This document shows, piece by piece, positions 43,420 to 53,654 of a DNA stretch of 64,000 bases. This DNA comes from Streptomyces sp. V4I2 (GTDB lineage: Bacteria; Actinomycetota; Actinomycetes; Streptomycetales; Streptomycetaceae), in contig NZ_JAUSZM010000003.1 in NCBI RefSeq assembly GCF_030817655.1, forward strand, positions 2,728,001 through 2,792,000. The letters are read 5' to 3'. The position numbers and the translations under genes are program-made. The notes beneath the pieces are model-generated. The model was not told where the DNA came from. It ran no database searches and saw only the letters and a list, made by a program, of their open reading frames with translations. How positions within the stretch are numbered: position 1 is the first letter of the stretch; every line of letters starts with the position of its first letter.

Positions 43420-44367
43420 CTACCGCAGGAAGGGATCCACCGCGACCGCCACGAACAGGAGCGACACGTAGGTGATCGACCAGTGGAACAGCCGCATCTC
43501 CTTGAGCTTGGCGCCGGTCACCTCGGCCCTGGCCCGGTTCTGCAGGCCGTGCGCCTCCCACAGCCAGAAACCGCCGGCCAGCAGCGCGACCACCGTGTAG
43601 AACCAGCCGGTGTAGCCGAGCGGGGTCAGCAGCAGCGACACCGCGACCATCACCCAGCTGTAGAGCACGATCTGCCGGGCGACGACCTTGTTGGAGGCGA
43701 CGACCGGGAGCATCGGCACGCCCACGCGCGCGTAGTCCTCCCTGACCTTCATGGACAGCGGCCAGTAGTGCGGCGGCGTCCAGAAGAACATGACGAGGAA
43801 GAGGATGATCGGCGCCCACGACATCGAGTTCGTGACGGCGGACCAGCCGATGAGCACCGGGAGGCAGCCGGCGATGCCGCCCCACACGATGTTCTGCGAC
43901 GTGCGGCGCTTGAGGATCATCGTGTAGACGACGACATAGAAGAGGAGCGCTCCGAGCGACAGCCAGGCGGAGAGCCAGTTGACGGCGAGGCCAAACAGCA
44001 GCGTGGAGACGACGGCGAGGGTGATGCCGAAGGCGAGACACTCGCGCGGGCTGACCATGCCGGTGACCAGCGGACGCTGCGAGGTGCGGTCCATCAGCGC
44101 GTCGATGTCGCGGTCGATGTACATGTTCAGCGCGTTGGCGCCGCCCGCGGAGAGGTACCCGCCGATGCAGGTCAGCAGGACGAGCTCCAGATCAGGGACG
44201 CCCTGCTGGGCCAGGAACATCACCGGAACCGTGGTGATGAGCAACAGCTCGATGATCCGAGGCTTGGTCAGAGCTACGAACGCCTTGACACGGGCCCCGA
44301 ACGGCCGGTGGCTCGGGCTCTGGCTCGCACCGAGCACCCCCGCTGGACGGGATTCGACGGCCGTCAC
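43420..44367 (-). CDS. ctaB: protohaem IX farnesyltransferase (haem O synthase)
   Basis: 315 residues from the GTG at 44367, which has AGGGG five bases upstream; a GTG two codons earlier is possible. UbiA-family membrane enzyme that adds farnesyl to haem B for cytochrome oxidase. Diagnostic [15 protein letters not shown] with the Asp pair that binds Mg-diphosphate, and [14 protein letters not shown] start ([19 protein letters not shown]). Seven to nine membrane helices. Product feeds CtaA. Confidence 0.94.
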   Translation of the reverse strand: MTAVESRPAGVLGASQSPSHRPFGARVKAFVALTKPRIIELLLITTVPVMFLAQQGVPDLELVLLTCIGGYLSAGGANALNMYIDRDIDALMDRTSQRPLVTGMVSPRECLAFGITLAVVSTLLFGLAVNWLSAWLSLGALLFYVVVYTMILKRRTSQNIVWGGIAGCLPVLIGWSAVTNSMSWAPIILFLVMFFWTPPHYWPLSMKVREDYARVGVPMLPVVASNKVVARQIVLYSWVMVAVSLLLTPLGYTGWFYTVVALLAGGFWLWEAHGLQNRARAEVTGAKLKEMRLFHWSITYVSLLFVAVAVDPFLR

Positions 44368-44440
44368 GCACACCCCTACAGAGACATCCCAGCAAGCCCA
44401 GCCGTGTGAAGTCCCGGTAAAGGCTCGCGCGTACCACGCC

Positions 44441-44468
44441 ACTGTAGACGTTGCCCATACCCCGACAT
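44441..44468 (-). promoter_or_regulatory. candidate ctaB promoter
   Basis: On the minus strand ATGTCG (44463-44468), a 16-bp spacer, then TACAGT (44441-44446), a strong Streptomyces -10. A start near 44434 gives a leader of about 67 nt. The -35 overlaps the first bases of the tandem repeat. Confidence 0.45.
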
Positions 44469-44517
44469 TCGCGGGGGTGGGGTCGTGTTTGACATTCGCG
44501 GGGGTGGGGTCGTGTTT
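44464..44517. repeat. perfect 27-bp tandem duplication
   Basis: Two identical 27-bp copies (44464-44490 and 44491-44517) beginning GACATTCGCGGGGG and ending GTCGTGTTT. The perfect identity implies a recent or maintained duplication. It lies at the -35 end of the ctaB promoter and in the shared upstream region of tkt. Confidence 0.9.
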
Positions 44518-44754
44518 GAGCAGCGCCGCCGGAAGAGCCGCGCGGCACTCGATTGAGCACTCGGACGAGCGGTTCCGTATTCACATGCCGAATGCGGAAC
44601 GGCCCAGTCGGGAGGCGGATCCCGAAGAGTCCCGGCAGTCTGTAATGACTCGAAAAAACGCAGGTTCTTACGGGGGTAGGCTCGACAACGGCCGGAGCGT
44701 TCAGCACACCGGCATTCGACATGCGTGACATGTGGAGAGGAGCCCTGACCCAGG

Positions 44755-46842
44755 GTGAGCACCAAGCCGACCACCACAGACCTCGAGTGGACCGAGTTGG
44801 ACCAGCGGGCCGTCGACACCGCCCGTGTCCTGGCCGCCGATGCCGTACAGAAGGTCGGCAACGGCCATCCCGGTACGGCGATGAGCCTGGCACCCGCCGC
44901 GTACACCCTCTTCCAGAAGGTGATGCGGCACGACCCGGCGGACCCCGACTGGGTCGGCCGCGACCGCTTCGTGCTGTCCGCGGGCCACTCGTCCCTGACC
45001 CTCTACACCCAGCTGTACCTGGCCGGCTTCGGCCTGGAGCTGGACGACCTGAAGGCCTTCAGGACGTGGGGTTCGAAGACCCCCGGTCACCCCGAGTACG
45101 GCCACACCACCGGTGTGGAGACGACGACCGGCCCGCTGGGCCAGGGTGTCGCCAACGCGGTGGGCATGGCGATGGCCGCCCGCTACGAGCGCGGTCTGTT
45201 CGACCCGGACGCGCCTGCCGGCGAGAGCCCCTTCGACCACCACATCTTCGCGATCGCCGGTGACGGCTGCCTCCAGGAGGGCATCTCCGCGGAGGCGTCC
45301 TCGCTGGCCGGCCACCAGAAGCTCGGCAACCTCGTCCTCCTGTGGGACGACAACCACATCTCCATCGAAGGCGACACCGAGACGGCCGTCTCCGAGGACA
45401 CCGCCAAGCGCTACGAGGCGTACGGCTGGCACGTGCAGCGGATCGCCCCGAAGCCGGACGGCGACCTCGACCCGCACGCCATCTACAACGCGATCGAGGC
45501 CGCGAAGCAGGTGACGGACAAGCCGTCCTTCATCGCGATGCGCTCGATCATCGCCTGGCCCGCCCCGAACGCGCAGAACACCGAGGCCGCGCACGGCTCG
45601 GCGCTCGGTGACGACGAGGTCGCGGCCACCAAGCGGGTCCTCGGCTTCGACCCGGAGCAGAGCTTCGAGGTCGCGGACGAGGTCCTGGGCCACACCCGCG
45701 CGCTGGGCGAGCGGGGCCGCCAGGCCAAGGCCGAGTGGGAGAAGTCCTTCCAGGAGTGGCGCAACAACAACGCCGAGCGCGCCGCCGAGTTCGACCGCGT
45801 CGCCGCGGGCGAGCTGCCGGCCGGCTGGGAGGAGAAGATCCCGGTCTTCGAGGCGGGCAAGGGTGTCGCCACCCGTGCCGCGTCCGGCAAGGTGCTCCAG
45901 GCGCTCGGTGCGGTCGTCCCCGAGCTGTGGGGCGGCTCCGCCGACCTGGCCGGCTCGAACAACACGACGATCGACAAGACCTCGTCGTTCCTCCCGGCGG
46001 ACAACCCGCTGCCGGAGGCGAAGCCGTACGGCCGCACGATCCACTTCGGTATCCGTGAGCACTCGATGGCCGCGGAGATGAACGGCATCGCGCTGCACGG
46101 CAACACCCGTATCTACGGCGGTACGTTCCTGGTCTTCTCGGACTACATGCGCAACGCGGTGCGCCTGTCGGCCCTGATGCACCTGCCGGTGACGTACGTG
46201 TGGACGCACGACTCCATCGGTCTGGGCGAGGACGGCCCGACCCACCAGCCGGTCGAGCACCTGGCCTCGCTGCGCGCCATCCCGGGTCTGAACGTGGTCC
46301 GCCCGGCCGACGCCAACGAGACCGCGGTCGCCTGGCGCGAGATCCTGCGCCGCTACACCAAGGTCTTCGGCAAGGGCGCCCCGCACGGCCTGGCGCTGAC
46401 CCGTCAGGGCGTGCCGACGTACGAGCCGAACGAGGACGCGGCCAAGGGCGGTTACGTCCTGTTCGAGGCCTCCACGGGCACGCCCGAGGTGGTGCTGATC
46501 GCCACCGGTTCCGAGGTGCACGTCGCCGTCGAGGCGCGCGAGCAGCTCGAGGCCGACGGTGTGCCGACGCGGGTCGTGTCCATGCCGTCCGTGGAGTGGT
46601 TCGAGGAGCAGGACCAGGGGTACCGGGACAGCGTCCTGCCGCCGGCGGTCAAGGCGCGAGTCGCGGTCGAGGCCGGCATCGGTCTCACCTGGCACAAGTA
46701 CGTGGGCGACGCCGGTCGCATCGTTTCCCTGGAGCACTTCGGTGCTTCGGCCGACGGCAAGGTCCTCTTCCAGGAGTTCGGCTTCACTGCCGAGAACGTG
46801 GCCGCCAAGGCCCGGGAATCCATCGCCGCCGCCCAGCGCTGA
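44755..46842 (+). CDS. tkt: transketolase
   Basis: 695 residues from a GTG; the ribosome site GGAGAGGAG is rather distant (12 bp). Thiamine-diphosphate enzyme moving two-carbon units between sugar phosphates. Visible: [18 protein letters not shown]-binding [15 protein letters not shown]...WDDNHIS, and the pyrimidine-domain motif [16 protein letters not shown] and [16 protein letters not shown]. First gene of tkt-tal-zwf-opcA-pgl. Confidence 0.96.
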   Translation: MSTKPTTTDLEWTELDQRAVDTARVLAADAVQKVGNGHPGTAMSLAPAAYTLFQKVMRHDPADPDWVGRDRFVLSAGHSSLTLYTQLYLAGFGLELDDLKAFRTWGSKTPGHPEYGHTTGVETTTGPLGQGVANAVGMAMAARYERGLFDPDAPAGESPFDHHIFAIAGDGCLQEGISAEASSLAGHQKLGNLVLLWDDNHISIEGDTETAVSEDTAKRYEAYGWHVQRIAPKPDGDLDPHAIYNAIEAAKQVTDKPSFIAMRSIIAWPAPNAQNTEAAHGSALGDDEVAATKRVLGFDPEQSFEVADEVLGHTRALGERGRQAKAEWEKSFQEWRNNNAERAAEFDRVAAGELPAGWEEKIPVFEAGKGVATRAASGKVLQALGAVVPELWGGSADLAGSNNTTIDKTSSFLPADNPLPEAKPYGRTIHFGIREHSMAAEMNGIALHGNTRIYGGTFLVFSDYMRNAVRLSALMHLPVTYVWTHDSIGLGEDGPTHQPVEHLASLRAIPGLNVVRPADANETAVAWREILRRYTKVFGKGAPHGLALTRQGVPTYEPNEDAAKGGYVLFEASTGTPEVVLIATGSEVHVAVEAREQLEADGVPTRVVSMPSVEWFEEQDQGYRDSVLPPAVKARVAVEAGIGLTWHKYVGDAGRIVSLEHFGASADGKVLFQEFGFTAENVAAKARESIAAAQR

Positions 46843-46876
46843 CGCTCATATACGACACGTAGGAGATGCAATTTCC

Positions 46877-47995
46877 ATGACAGACGCACTCAAGCGCCTC
46901 TCCGAGGAAGGCGTGGCGATCTGGCTGGACGACCTGTCGCGCAAGCGGATCACGTCCGGCAACCTCGCCGAGCTGATCGACCAGCAGCACGTCGTGGGCG
47001 TCACCACCAACCCGTCGATCTTCCAAAAGGCGATCTCGCAGGGGGACGGCTACGACCAGCAGGTCTCCGACCTCGCCGCCCGCAAGGTCACGGTCGAAGA
47101 GGCCATCCGCATGATCACCACGGCGGACGTCCGTGACGCCGCCGACATCCTGCGCCCGGTCTTCGACGCCACCGGCGGCCAGGACGGGCGGGTGTCGATC
47201 GAGGTCGACCCGCGCCTGGCCCACAACACGCACGCGACCGTCGCCGAGGCCAAGCAGCTCGCCTGGCTGGTGGACCGCCCCAACACCCTCATCAAGATCC
47301 CGGCCACCAAGGCGGGTCTGCCGGCGATCACCGAGACCATCGGTCGCGGCATCAGCGTCAACGTGACGCTGATCTTCTCGCTGGAGCGCTACCGCGAGGT
47401 CATGGACGCCTACCTGTCCGGCCTGGAGAAGGCCAAGGCGGCGGGTCTCGACCTCTCGAAGATCCACTCCGTGGCGTCCTTCTTCGTGTCCCGCGTGGAC
47501 ACCGAGATCGACAAGCGGCTCGACGCGCTCGGCACCCCCGAGGCCAAGTCGGCCCGCGGCAAGGCCGGCGTCGCCAACGCGCGTCTGGCCTACCAGGCGT
47601 ACGAGGAGGTCTTCTCCTCGGACCGCTGGAGCCCCCTGGAGAACGCGGGTGCGAACAAGCAGCGTCCGCTGTGGGCGTCGACCGGCGTGAAGGACCCGGC
47701 GTACAAGGACACGATGTACGTCGACGACCTGGTGGCGCCGAACACGGTCAACACCATGCCGGAGGCGACCCTGTTCGCCACCGAGGACCACGGTCAGATC
47801 ACCGGCAACACCATCGCCGGCACGTACGAGCAGGCCCGCGCCGACCTCGACGCGGTCGAGAAGCTCGGGATCGGCTACGACGACGTGGTCCAGCTCCTCG
47901 AGGACGAGGGCGTCGAGAAGTTCGAGGCGTCCTGGAACGACCTGCTCAAGTCGACCGAGGCGGAACTCAAGCGCCTCGCCCCCTCGGAGGGCTGA
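46877..47995 (+). CDS. tal: transaldolase
   Basis: 372 residues, the long actinobacterial form. Transfers a dihydroxyacetone unit through a Schiff base; the active Lys is in [12 protein letters not shown], and [12 protein letters not shown] is the typical N-terminal motif. AGGAG lies ~12 bp before the ATG. 34 bp after tkt, 4 bp before zwf. Confidence 0.95.
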   Translation: MTDALKRLSEEGVAIWLDDLSRKRITSGNLAELIDQQHVVGVTTNPSIFQKAISQGDGYDQQVSDLAARKVTVEEAIRMITTADVRDAADILRPVFDATGGQDGRVSIEVDPRLAHNTHATVAEAKQLAWLVDRPNTLIKIPATKAGLPAITETIGRGISVNVTLIFSLERYREVMDAYLSGLEKAKAAGLDLSKIHSVASFFVSRVDTEIDKRLDALGTPEAKSARGKAGVANARLAYQAYEEVFSSDRWSPLENAGANKQRPLWASTGVKDPAYKDTMYVDDLVAPNTVNTMPEATLFATEDHGQITGNTIAGTYEQARADLDAVEKLGIGYDDVVQLLEDEGVEKFEASWNDLLKSTEAELKRLAPSEG

Positions 47996-47999
47996 ACCC

Positions 48000-49523
48000 T
48001 TGTCGAGCAGCAACCCGCTGCGTGACCCCGCCGACCGACGGCTCCCGCGTATCGCGGGGCCGTCGGGCCTGGTCATCTTCGGCGTCACGGGCGATTTGTC
48101 ACGAAAGAAGCTCATGCCCGCCGTGTACGACCTCGCGAATCGGGGTCTGCTGCCGCCGGGTTTCTCGCTGGTCGGCTTCGCGCGGCGCGAGTGGCAGAAC
48201 GAGGACTTCGCCCAGGAGGTCCACGACGCCGTCAAGGAACACGCCCGTACGCCGTTCCGTGAGGAGGTCTGGCAGCAGCTCATCCAGGGGATGCGCTTCG
48301 TCCAGGGCACCTTCGACGACGACGAGGCGTTCGAGCGGCTGCGCGGCACCATCGAGGAACTCGACAAGGCCCAGGGCACGGGCGGCAACTTCGCCTTCTA
48401 CCTGTCCGTGCCGCCGGGCGCCTTCCCGGTGGTCATCCAGCAGCTGAAGAAGCACGGCCTGGCCGACCAGTCGAGCGGCTCCTGGCGGCGCGCGGTCATC
48501 GAGAAGCCCTTCGGTCACGATCTGAAGTCGGCCGAGGAGCTCAACACGACGGTCGAGGAGGTCTTCGCCCCGGACCAGGTCTTCCGTATCGACCACTACC
48601 TGGGCAAGGAGACCGTCCAGAACATCCTGGCGCTCCGCTTCGCCAACACGATGTTCGAGCCGATCTGGAACCGGTCCTTCGTGGACCACGTGCAGATCAC
48701 GATGGCCGAGGACATCGGCATCGGCGGCCGGGCCGGCTACTACGACGGCATCGGCGCCGCCCGTGACGTCATCCAGAACCACCTCCTCCAGTTGATGGCG
48801 CTGACCGCCATGGAGGAGCCCGCCTCCTTCGACGCGGACGCGCTGGCCGCGGAGAAGACCAAGGTGCTCGGCGCGGTGCGGCTGCCGAAGGATCTGGGCC
48901 GGGACACCGTCCGCGGACAGTACGCGGCCGGCTGGCAGGGCGGCGAGAAGGTCATCGGCTACCTCCAGGAAGACGGCATCAACGCCCAGTCGAAGACCGA
49001 CACCTACGCGGCCATCAAGCTGGAGGTCGACAACCGCCGCTGGGCGGGCGTCCCCTTCTACCTGCGCACCGGCAAGCGCCTCGGCCGCCGCGTCACCGAG
49101 ATCGCGGTGGTCTTCCAGCGGGCCCCGCACTCCCCCTTCGACCACACGGCGACGGAGGAGCTCGGCAAGAACGCGATCGTCATCCGCGTCCAGCCCGACG
49201 AGGGCGTCACGGTCCGTTTCGGCTCCAAGGTGCCGGGCACCTCGATGGAGATCCGGGACGTGTCCATGGACTTCGCGTACGGCGAGTCCTTCACGGAGTC
49301 CAGCCCGGAGGCGTACGAGCGGCTCATCCTCGACGTGCTGCTCGGCGACTCGAACCTCTTCCCGCGCACCGAGGAGGTCGAGCTGTCCTGGAAGATCCTC
49401 GACCCGATCGAGGAGTACTGGGACCGGCACGGCAAGCCCGCCCAGTACCAGGCCGGCACCTGGGGCCCCGGCGAGGCGGACGACATGCTCGAGCGAGACG
49501 GACGGAGCTGGCGCCGGCCATGA
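48000..49523 (+). CDS. zwf: glucose-6-phosphate 1-dehydrogenase
   Basis: 507 residues from a TTG four bases after the tal stop, with GGAGG in the end of tal. Nucleotide-binding GVTGDLSRKKLMP and active-site RIDHYLGKETVQN are intact; the first committed step of the oxidative pentose phosphate pathway, producing NADPH. Its stop overlaps the opcA ATG. Confidence 0.95.
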   Translation: MSSSNPLRDPADRRLPRIAGPSGLVIFGVTGDLSRKKLMPAVYDLANRGLLPPGFSLVGFARREWQNEDFAQEVHDAVKEHARTPFREEVWQQLIQGMRFVQGTFDDDEAFERLRGTIEELDKAQGTGGNFAFYLSVPPGAFPVVIQQLKKHGLADQSSGSWRRAVIEKPFGHDLKSAEELNTTVEEVFAPDQVFRIDHYLGKETVQNILALRFANTMFEPIWNRSFVDHVQITMAEDIGIGGRAGYYDGIGAARDVIQNHLLQLMALTAMEEPASFDADALAAEKTKVLGAVRLPKDLGRDTVRGQYAAGWQGGEKVIGYLQEDGINAQSKTDTYAAIKLEVDNRRWAGVPFYLRTGKRLGRRVTEIAVVFQRAPHSPFDHTATEELGKNAIVIRVQPDEGVTVRFGSKVPGTSMEIRDVSMDFAYGESFTESSPEAYERLILDVLLGDSNLFPRTEEVELSWKILDPIEEYWDRHGKPAQYQAGTWGPGEADDMLERDGRSWRRP

Positions 49524-50617
49524 AGATAGACCTCACGGACACCACGGCCAGCAAGATCAACAAGGCGCTGGTGCAGGGCCGCCGGGCCATCGGCACACCG
49601 GCCGTCGGCATGGTGCTCACCCTGGTCATCGTCACGGACGAGGAGAACGCGTACGACGCCCTGAAGGCCGCCAACGACGCCTCGCACGAGCACCCCTCGC
49701 GCACGCTCGTGGTCATCAGGCGCGTCTCGCGTTCGCCCCGCGACCGTACGCAGTCCCGCCTCGACGCCGAGGTGCGGGTGGGCGTGGAGGCGGGCACCGG
49801 CGAGACGGTCGTCCTGCGGCTGTACGGCGAGGTCGTGAACCACGCCCAGTCGGTCGTCCTGCCGCTGCTGCTGCCGGACGCCCCGGTGGTGGTCTGGTGG
49901 CCGGTGAACGCGCCGCTGGACCCGGCGAACGACCCGCTGGGCGCGCTGGCCCAGCGCCGGGTCACCGACACCTACGCCTCCGAGCAGCCGGTACGGGAGC
50001 TCGGCGCCCGCGCCGACACCTACACACCCGGCGACACCGACCTCTCCTGGACCCGCATCACGCCCTGGCGCTCGATGCTGGCCGCCGCCCTCGACCAGGT
50101 CACCTGCGAGGTCGAGGCCGTCGAGGTGGAGGGCGAGGAGTTCAACCCGAGCTGCGAGCTGCTGGCGATGTGGCTCGCGGACCGGCTGGACGTGCCGGTG
50201 AAGCGGTCGCTGTCGTCGGGCCCCGGCCTCACGGCGGTCCGGATGAACACCGACAGCGGCCCGATCGTCCTGGACCGTGCCGACGGCTCCCTCGCCACCC
50301 TCTCGATCCAGGGCCAGCCGGACCGTGCGGTGGCGCTCAAGCGGCGCGAGACGGCCGAGCTGATCGGGGAGGAGCTGCGGCGGCTGGACCCGGACGACAC
50401 GTACGCCTCGGCGCTGCGCTTCGGCGTGGACCGGCTGAACGTATCGAACGGCAAGGGCGCCAAGGCGGCCGGCACGGAGAAGGCCACCGATGCCGAGGGA
50501 GGACCGGTGGCCAAAGGAGAACGGGCTGCGGTCCCCACTCCCCTCGAAGCGGCTGCGAAAGCACCCGCGAAGGAAGCGGCGGCGCCGGCCCCGGTGAAGA
50601 AGGCGGCGGCGAAGTGA
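49520..50617 (+). CDS. opcA: OpcA, glucose-6-phosphate dehydrogenase assembly factor
   Basis: 365 residues. Recognised by the block VVWWPVNAPLDPANDPLG and by its fixed place between zwf and pgl in actinobacteria and cyanobacteria. OpcA promotes assembly/activity of Zwf. The last ~50 residues form a Lys/Ala/Pro-rich tail (EAAAKAPAKEAAAPAPVKK) beyond the conserved domain. Coupled both to zwf (ATGA) and pgl (GTGA). Confidence 0.94.
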   Translation: MKIDLTDTTASKINKALVQGRRAIGTPAVGMVLTLVIVTDEENAYDALKAANDASHEHPSRTLVVIRRVSRSPRDRTQSRLDAEVRVGVEAGTGETVVLRLYGEVVNHAQSVVLPLLLPDAPVVVWWPVNAPLDPANDPLGALAQRRVTDTYASEQPVRELGARADTYTPGDTDLSWTRITPWRSMLAAALDQVTCEVEAVEVEGEEFNPSCELLAMWLADRLDVPVKRSLSSGPGLTAVRMNTDSGPIVLDRADGSLATLSIQGQPDRAVALKRRETAELIGEELRRLDPDDTYASALRFGVDRLNVSNGKGAKAAGTEKATDAEGGPVAKGERAAVPTPLEAAAKAPAKEAAAPAPVKKAAAK

Positions 50618-51396
50618 TCACTCCGCAGCTGGTCGTGCACCACGACAAGGAGCTGATGGCCCAGGCCGCCGCGGCCCGCCTGATCACGAAGATCGTGGAC
50701 GCGCAGGCCTCCCGGGGCTCGGCGTCCGTGGTCCTGACGGGCGGGCGCAACGGCAACGGCCTGCTGGCCGCGCTCGCCGCCGCCCCCGCCCGCGACGCCG
50801 TCGACTGGGCCCGGCTGGACCTGTGGTGGGGTGACGAGCGGTTCCTGCCCGAGGGCGACCCGGAACGCAATGTCACGCAGGCCCGCGAGGCCCTGCTGGA
50901 CTCCGTGCCCCTGGACCCGAAGCGCGTGCACGCCATGCCCGCGTCGGACGGTCCGTACGGCGCCGACGCGGACGCGGCTGCCGCCGCCTACGCGGAGGAG
51001 CTGGCCCGGGCGGCGGGCCCCGAGAACCATGGCGCCGCGCCGACCTTCGACGTCCTGATGCTGGGCGTCGGCCCGGACACCCATGTGGCGTCCCTGTTCC
51101 CGGAACTCCCCGCGGTGCGGGAGACCGAGCGCACGGTCGTCGGCGTCCACGGCGCCCCGAAGCCGCCGCCGACCCGTATCACCCTCACCCTCCCGGCTAT
51201 CCGCGCCGCCCGCGAGGTCTGGCTCCTGGCAGCCGGCGAGGACAAGGCACAGGCCGCGGCGATCGCCCTGTCGGGTGCGGGCGAGATCCAGGCCCCGGCG
51301 GCGGGCGCGTACGGCAGGCAGCGCACCCTGTGGCTGCTGGACTCGGCGGCGGCCTCACAGCTGCCCCGGTCGCTGTATCCGGCGGCCTCCCCCTGA
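50614..51396 (+). CDS. pgl: 6-phosphogluconolactonase
   Basis: 260 residues from a GTG overlapping the opcA stop. Hydrolyses 6-phosphogluconolactone. Motifs of the DevB/SOL family: LTGGRNGNGLLAAL, WWGDERFLPEGDPERN and MLGVGPDTHVASLFP. The usual GGxT has Asn at the last position and the usual Gly-Asp-Gly is GVGPD. Last gene of the pentose phosphate operon, followed by a strong terminator. Confidence 0.92.
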   Translation: MITPQLVVHHDKELMAQAAAARLITKIVDAQASRGSASVVLTGGRNGNGLLAALAAAPARDAVDWARLDLWWGDERFLPEGDPERNVTQAREALLDSVPLDPKRVHAMPASDGPYGADADAAAAAYAEELARAAGPENHGAAPTFDVLMLGVGPDTHVASLFPELPAVRETERTVVGVHGAPKPPPTRITLTLPAIRAAREVWLLAAGEDKAQAAAIALSGAGEIQAPAAGAYGRQRTLWLLDSAAASQLPRSLYPAASP

Positions 51397-51412
51397 GCTC
51401 TGCCGGCTCTTC

Positions 51413-51451
51413 GGAAAGCCCCAGCGCCGGGTGGCCGGCCTGGGGCTTTCC
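51413..51451 (+). terminator. terminator of the tkt-pgl operon
   Basis: GGAAAGCCCCAG (51413-51424) and CTGGGGCTTTCC (51440-51451) form a 12-bp stem, continued by GCCGG/CCGGC around a GTGG loop after one bulged base. Starts 17 bp after the pgl stop. Confidence 0.9.
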
Positions 51452-51483
51452 GCTGTCCTCGGACTTTCTGCCGTCCTGATGTC

Positions 51484-51870
51484 TCACGGGGCGAGGTTGT
51501 GATGGAGGCGGAACAGGTTTCCCGGGTCGTAGCGCCGCTTGATGTCGGTCAACCGGGCGTAGTTGCCTCGGTAGTTGGTGCGGACCCGGTCCTGGTCGTC
51601 GCCGTCCATGAAGTCGACGTAGCCGTCCCCGGAGGAGTGCGGTTCGAGGGCCGCGTAGAAGCCGCGCACCCAGTCCTTCTGGGCCTCGCCGTCCTCGCGG
51701 GTGGTCAGGGTGGGGCTGAGGGCACCCTTCCAGTAGTGGAAGAGGCCGGCGGGGACCAGTTCGTCGAAGAGCGTGTAGGCGAGGCGGGCGGGATCGATAC
51801 CGCCGAGGAGGCGGTACGCGTCGGCCCAGGCCTCTCGGGCGACGGCTTCGCGTGCCTGCCGCCGGGACGA
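51484..51870 (-). pseudogene. C-terminal remnant of an FAD-linked (berberine-bridge-type) oxidoreductase
   Basis: Readable in one frame for ~125 codons without a start: REAVAREAWADAYRLLGG, FDELVPAGLFHYWKG, then GYVDFMDGDDQDRVRTNY, GNYARLTDIKRRYDP and the ending NLFRLHHNLAP, which is the BBE C-terminal motif. The FAD-binding N-terminal ~350 residues expected for the family are absent and pgi begins directly upstream. It is a truncated relic left between two conserved units. Confidence 0.8.
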
Positions 51871-51946
51871 CCGGACGGAGCTCCGCCGCGAACACCACGA
51901 GGTACGGAAGCGGACAGCCGTACGCCGTCCGCTCCCCTGCTCGCGC

Positions 51947-53602
51947 TCACTGCCGGCCGCGCAGCTCCCGGTACGTCGACACCAGAGCCTTCGTGGACGC
52001 GTCCAGGCCCGGCACCTCGGCGCCCTCGGTGAGCGCCGGCTCCAGGCGCTTGGCGAGGACCTTGCCGAGTTCGACGCCCCACTGGTCGAAGGAGTCGATG
52101 TTCCACACCGCTCCCTGGACGAACACCTTGTGTTCGTAGAGCGCGATGAGCTGACCGAGGACCGACGGGGTCAGTTCGCGGGCGAGGATGGTGGTCGTGG
52201 GGTGGTTCCCCTTGAAGGTCTTGTGCGGGACCAGTTCCTCGGGCACACCCTCCGCGCGCACCTCGTCGGGCGTCTTGCCGAACGCCAACGCCTGCGTCTG
52301 GGCGAAGAAGTTGGCCATCAGCAGGTCGTGCTGGGCCACCAGCCCGGGCAGGAGACCGGCGACCGGCTCGGCGAAGCCGATGAAGTCCGCCGGGATCAGC
52401 TTCGTGCCCTGGTGGATCAACTGGTAGTAGGCGTGCTGCCCGTTGGTGCCCGGGGTGCCCCACACGACCGGCCCGGTCTGCCAGTCGACGGGCTTCCCGT
52501 CCCGGTCCACCGACTTGCCGTTGGACTCCATGTCCAGCTGCTGGAGGTAGGCGGTGAACTTGGACAGGTAGTGGCTGTAGGGCAGCACCGCATGCGACTG
52601 GGCGTCGTGGAAGTTGCCGTACCAGATGCCCAACAGGCCCAGCAGCAACGGCACGTTGGACTCGGCGGGCGCGGTGCGGAAGTGCTCGTCGACGAGTCGG
52701 AAGCCGTCGAGCATCTCCCGGAAGCGGCCGGGGCCGATGGCGGTCATCAGCGCGAGGCCGATCGCCGAGTCGAAGGAGTACCGGCCGCCGACCCAGTCCC
52801 AGAACTCGAACATGTTCGCCGTGTCGATGCCGAACTCCGACACCTTCTCGGCGTTCGTCGACAGCGCCACGAAGTGCCGGGCGACGGCATCCTGCCCCGC
52901 CTTGAGCTCGGTGAGCAGCCAGTTGCGTGCCGACGTCGCGTTCGTGATCGTCTCGATGGTGGTGAAGGTCTTGGAGGCGATGACGAACAGCGTCTCGGCC
53001 GCGTCCAGGTCGCGGACGGCCTCGTGCAGGTCGGCGCCGTCCACGTTCGACACGAAGCGGACCGTGAGGTCGCGGTCGGTGTATCCGCGCAGCGCCTCGT
53101 AGGCCATTGCAGGGCCCAGGTCGGAGCCGCCGATGCCGACGTTGACCACGTTCCTGATGCGCTTGCCGGTGTGGCCGGTCCAGGCGCCGGAGCGGACCCG
53201 CTCCGCGAAGTCGGCCATCCTGTCGAGGACGGCGTGCACACCCGGCACGACGTTCTCCCCGTCGACCTCGGTCACCGCGTCGCGCGACGCCCGCAACGCG
53301 GTGTGCAGCACGGCCCGGTTCTCGGTGGTGTTGATCTTCTCCCCGCGGAACATGGCGTCCCTGAGGCCGAAGACGTCGGTCGCGGCGGCCAGCTCGCGCA
53401 GCAGCCGCAGGGTCTCGTCGGTGACGAGGTGCTTGGAGTAGTCGATGTGCAGGTCACCGACCTGCACCGTGTACCCCGTGCCGCGCCCGGGGTCAGCGGC
53501 GAACAGCTCCCGCAGCTGCACCTCGCCGATCTCCTCGCGGTGCTTGGCCAGAGCGGTCCACTCGGGCGTCTGGTTGAGCCTGGTACGGCCGTCTGCGTTC
53601 AT
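51947..53602 (-). CDS. pgi: glucose-6-phosphate isomerase
   Basis: 551 residues, full length. Interconverts glucose- and fructose-6-phosphate. Signature [32 protein letters not shown]-region [12 protein letters not shown] and [20 protein letters not shown] with the catalytic residues. Only a weak ribosome site. Separated from its usual pathway partners by the MFS, rbpA-like and secG genes. Confidence 0.96.
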   Translation of the reverse strand: MNADGRTRLNQTPEWTALAKHREEIGEVQLRELFAADPGRGTGYTVQVGDLHIDYSKHLVTDETLRLLRELAAATDVFGLRDAMFRGEKINTTENRAVLHTALRASRDAVTEVDGENVVPGVHAVLDRMADFAERVRSGAWTGHTGKRIRNVVNVGIGGSDLGPAMAYEALRGYTDRDLTVRFVSNVDGADLHEAVRDLDAAETLFVIASKTFTTIETITNATSARNWLLTELKAGQDAVARHFVALSTNAEKVSEFGIDTANMFEFWDWVGGRYSFDSAIGLALMTAIGPGRFREMLDGFRLVDEHFRTAPAESNVPLLLGLLGIWYGNFHDAQSHAVLPYSHYLSKFTAYLQQLDMESNGKSVDRDGKPVDWQTGPVVWGTPGTNGQHAYYQLIHQGTKLIPADFIGFAEPVAGLLPGLVAQHDLLMANFFAQTQALAFGKTPDEVRAEGVPEELVPHKTFKGNHPTTTILARELTPSVLGQLIALYEHKVFVQGAVWNIDSFDQWGVELGKVLAKRLEPALTEGAEVPGLDASTKALVSTYRELRGRQ

Positions 53603-53654
53603 GTCGGACTTCAGCCTCTTTCCTACCTGTCCCTGCCGGTCCCAACCTAGTTGA

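Larger units (their letters stand above)
44368..44754. other. 387-bp divergent gap between ctaB and the transketolase gene
   Basis: Holds a candidate ctaB promoter, a 27-bp tandem duplication and, further right, TAGGCT (near 44676), a possible -10 for the plus-strand operon without an evident -35. No short gene was seen. Confidence 0.6.

Noticed and set aside
44376..44906. Minus-strand open frame across the 27-bp repeat (repeating TPPPRMSN)
   Set aside because: It overlaps the tkt start, has no ribosome site, and its repeat merely reflects the DNA duplication.
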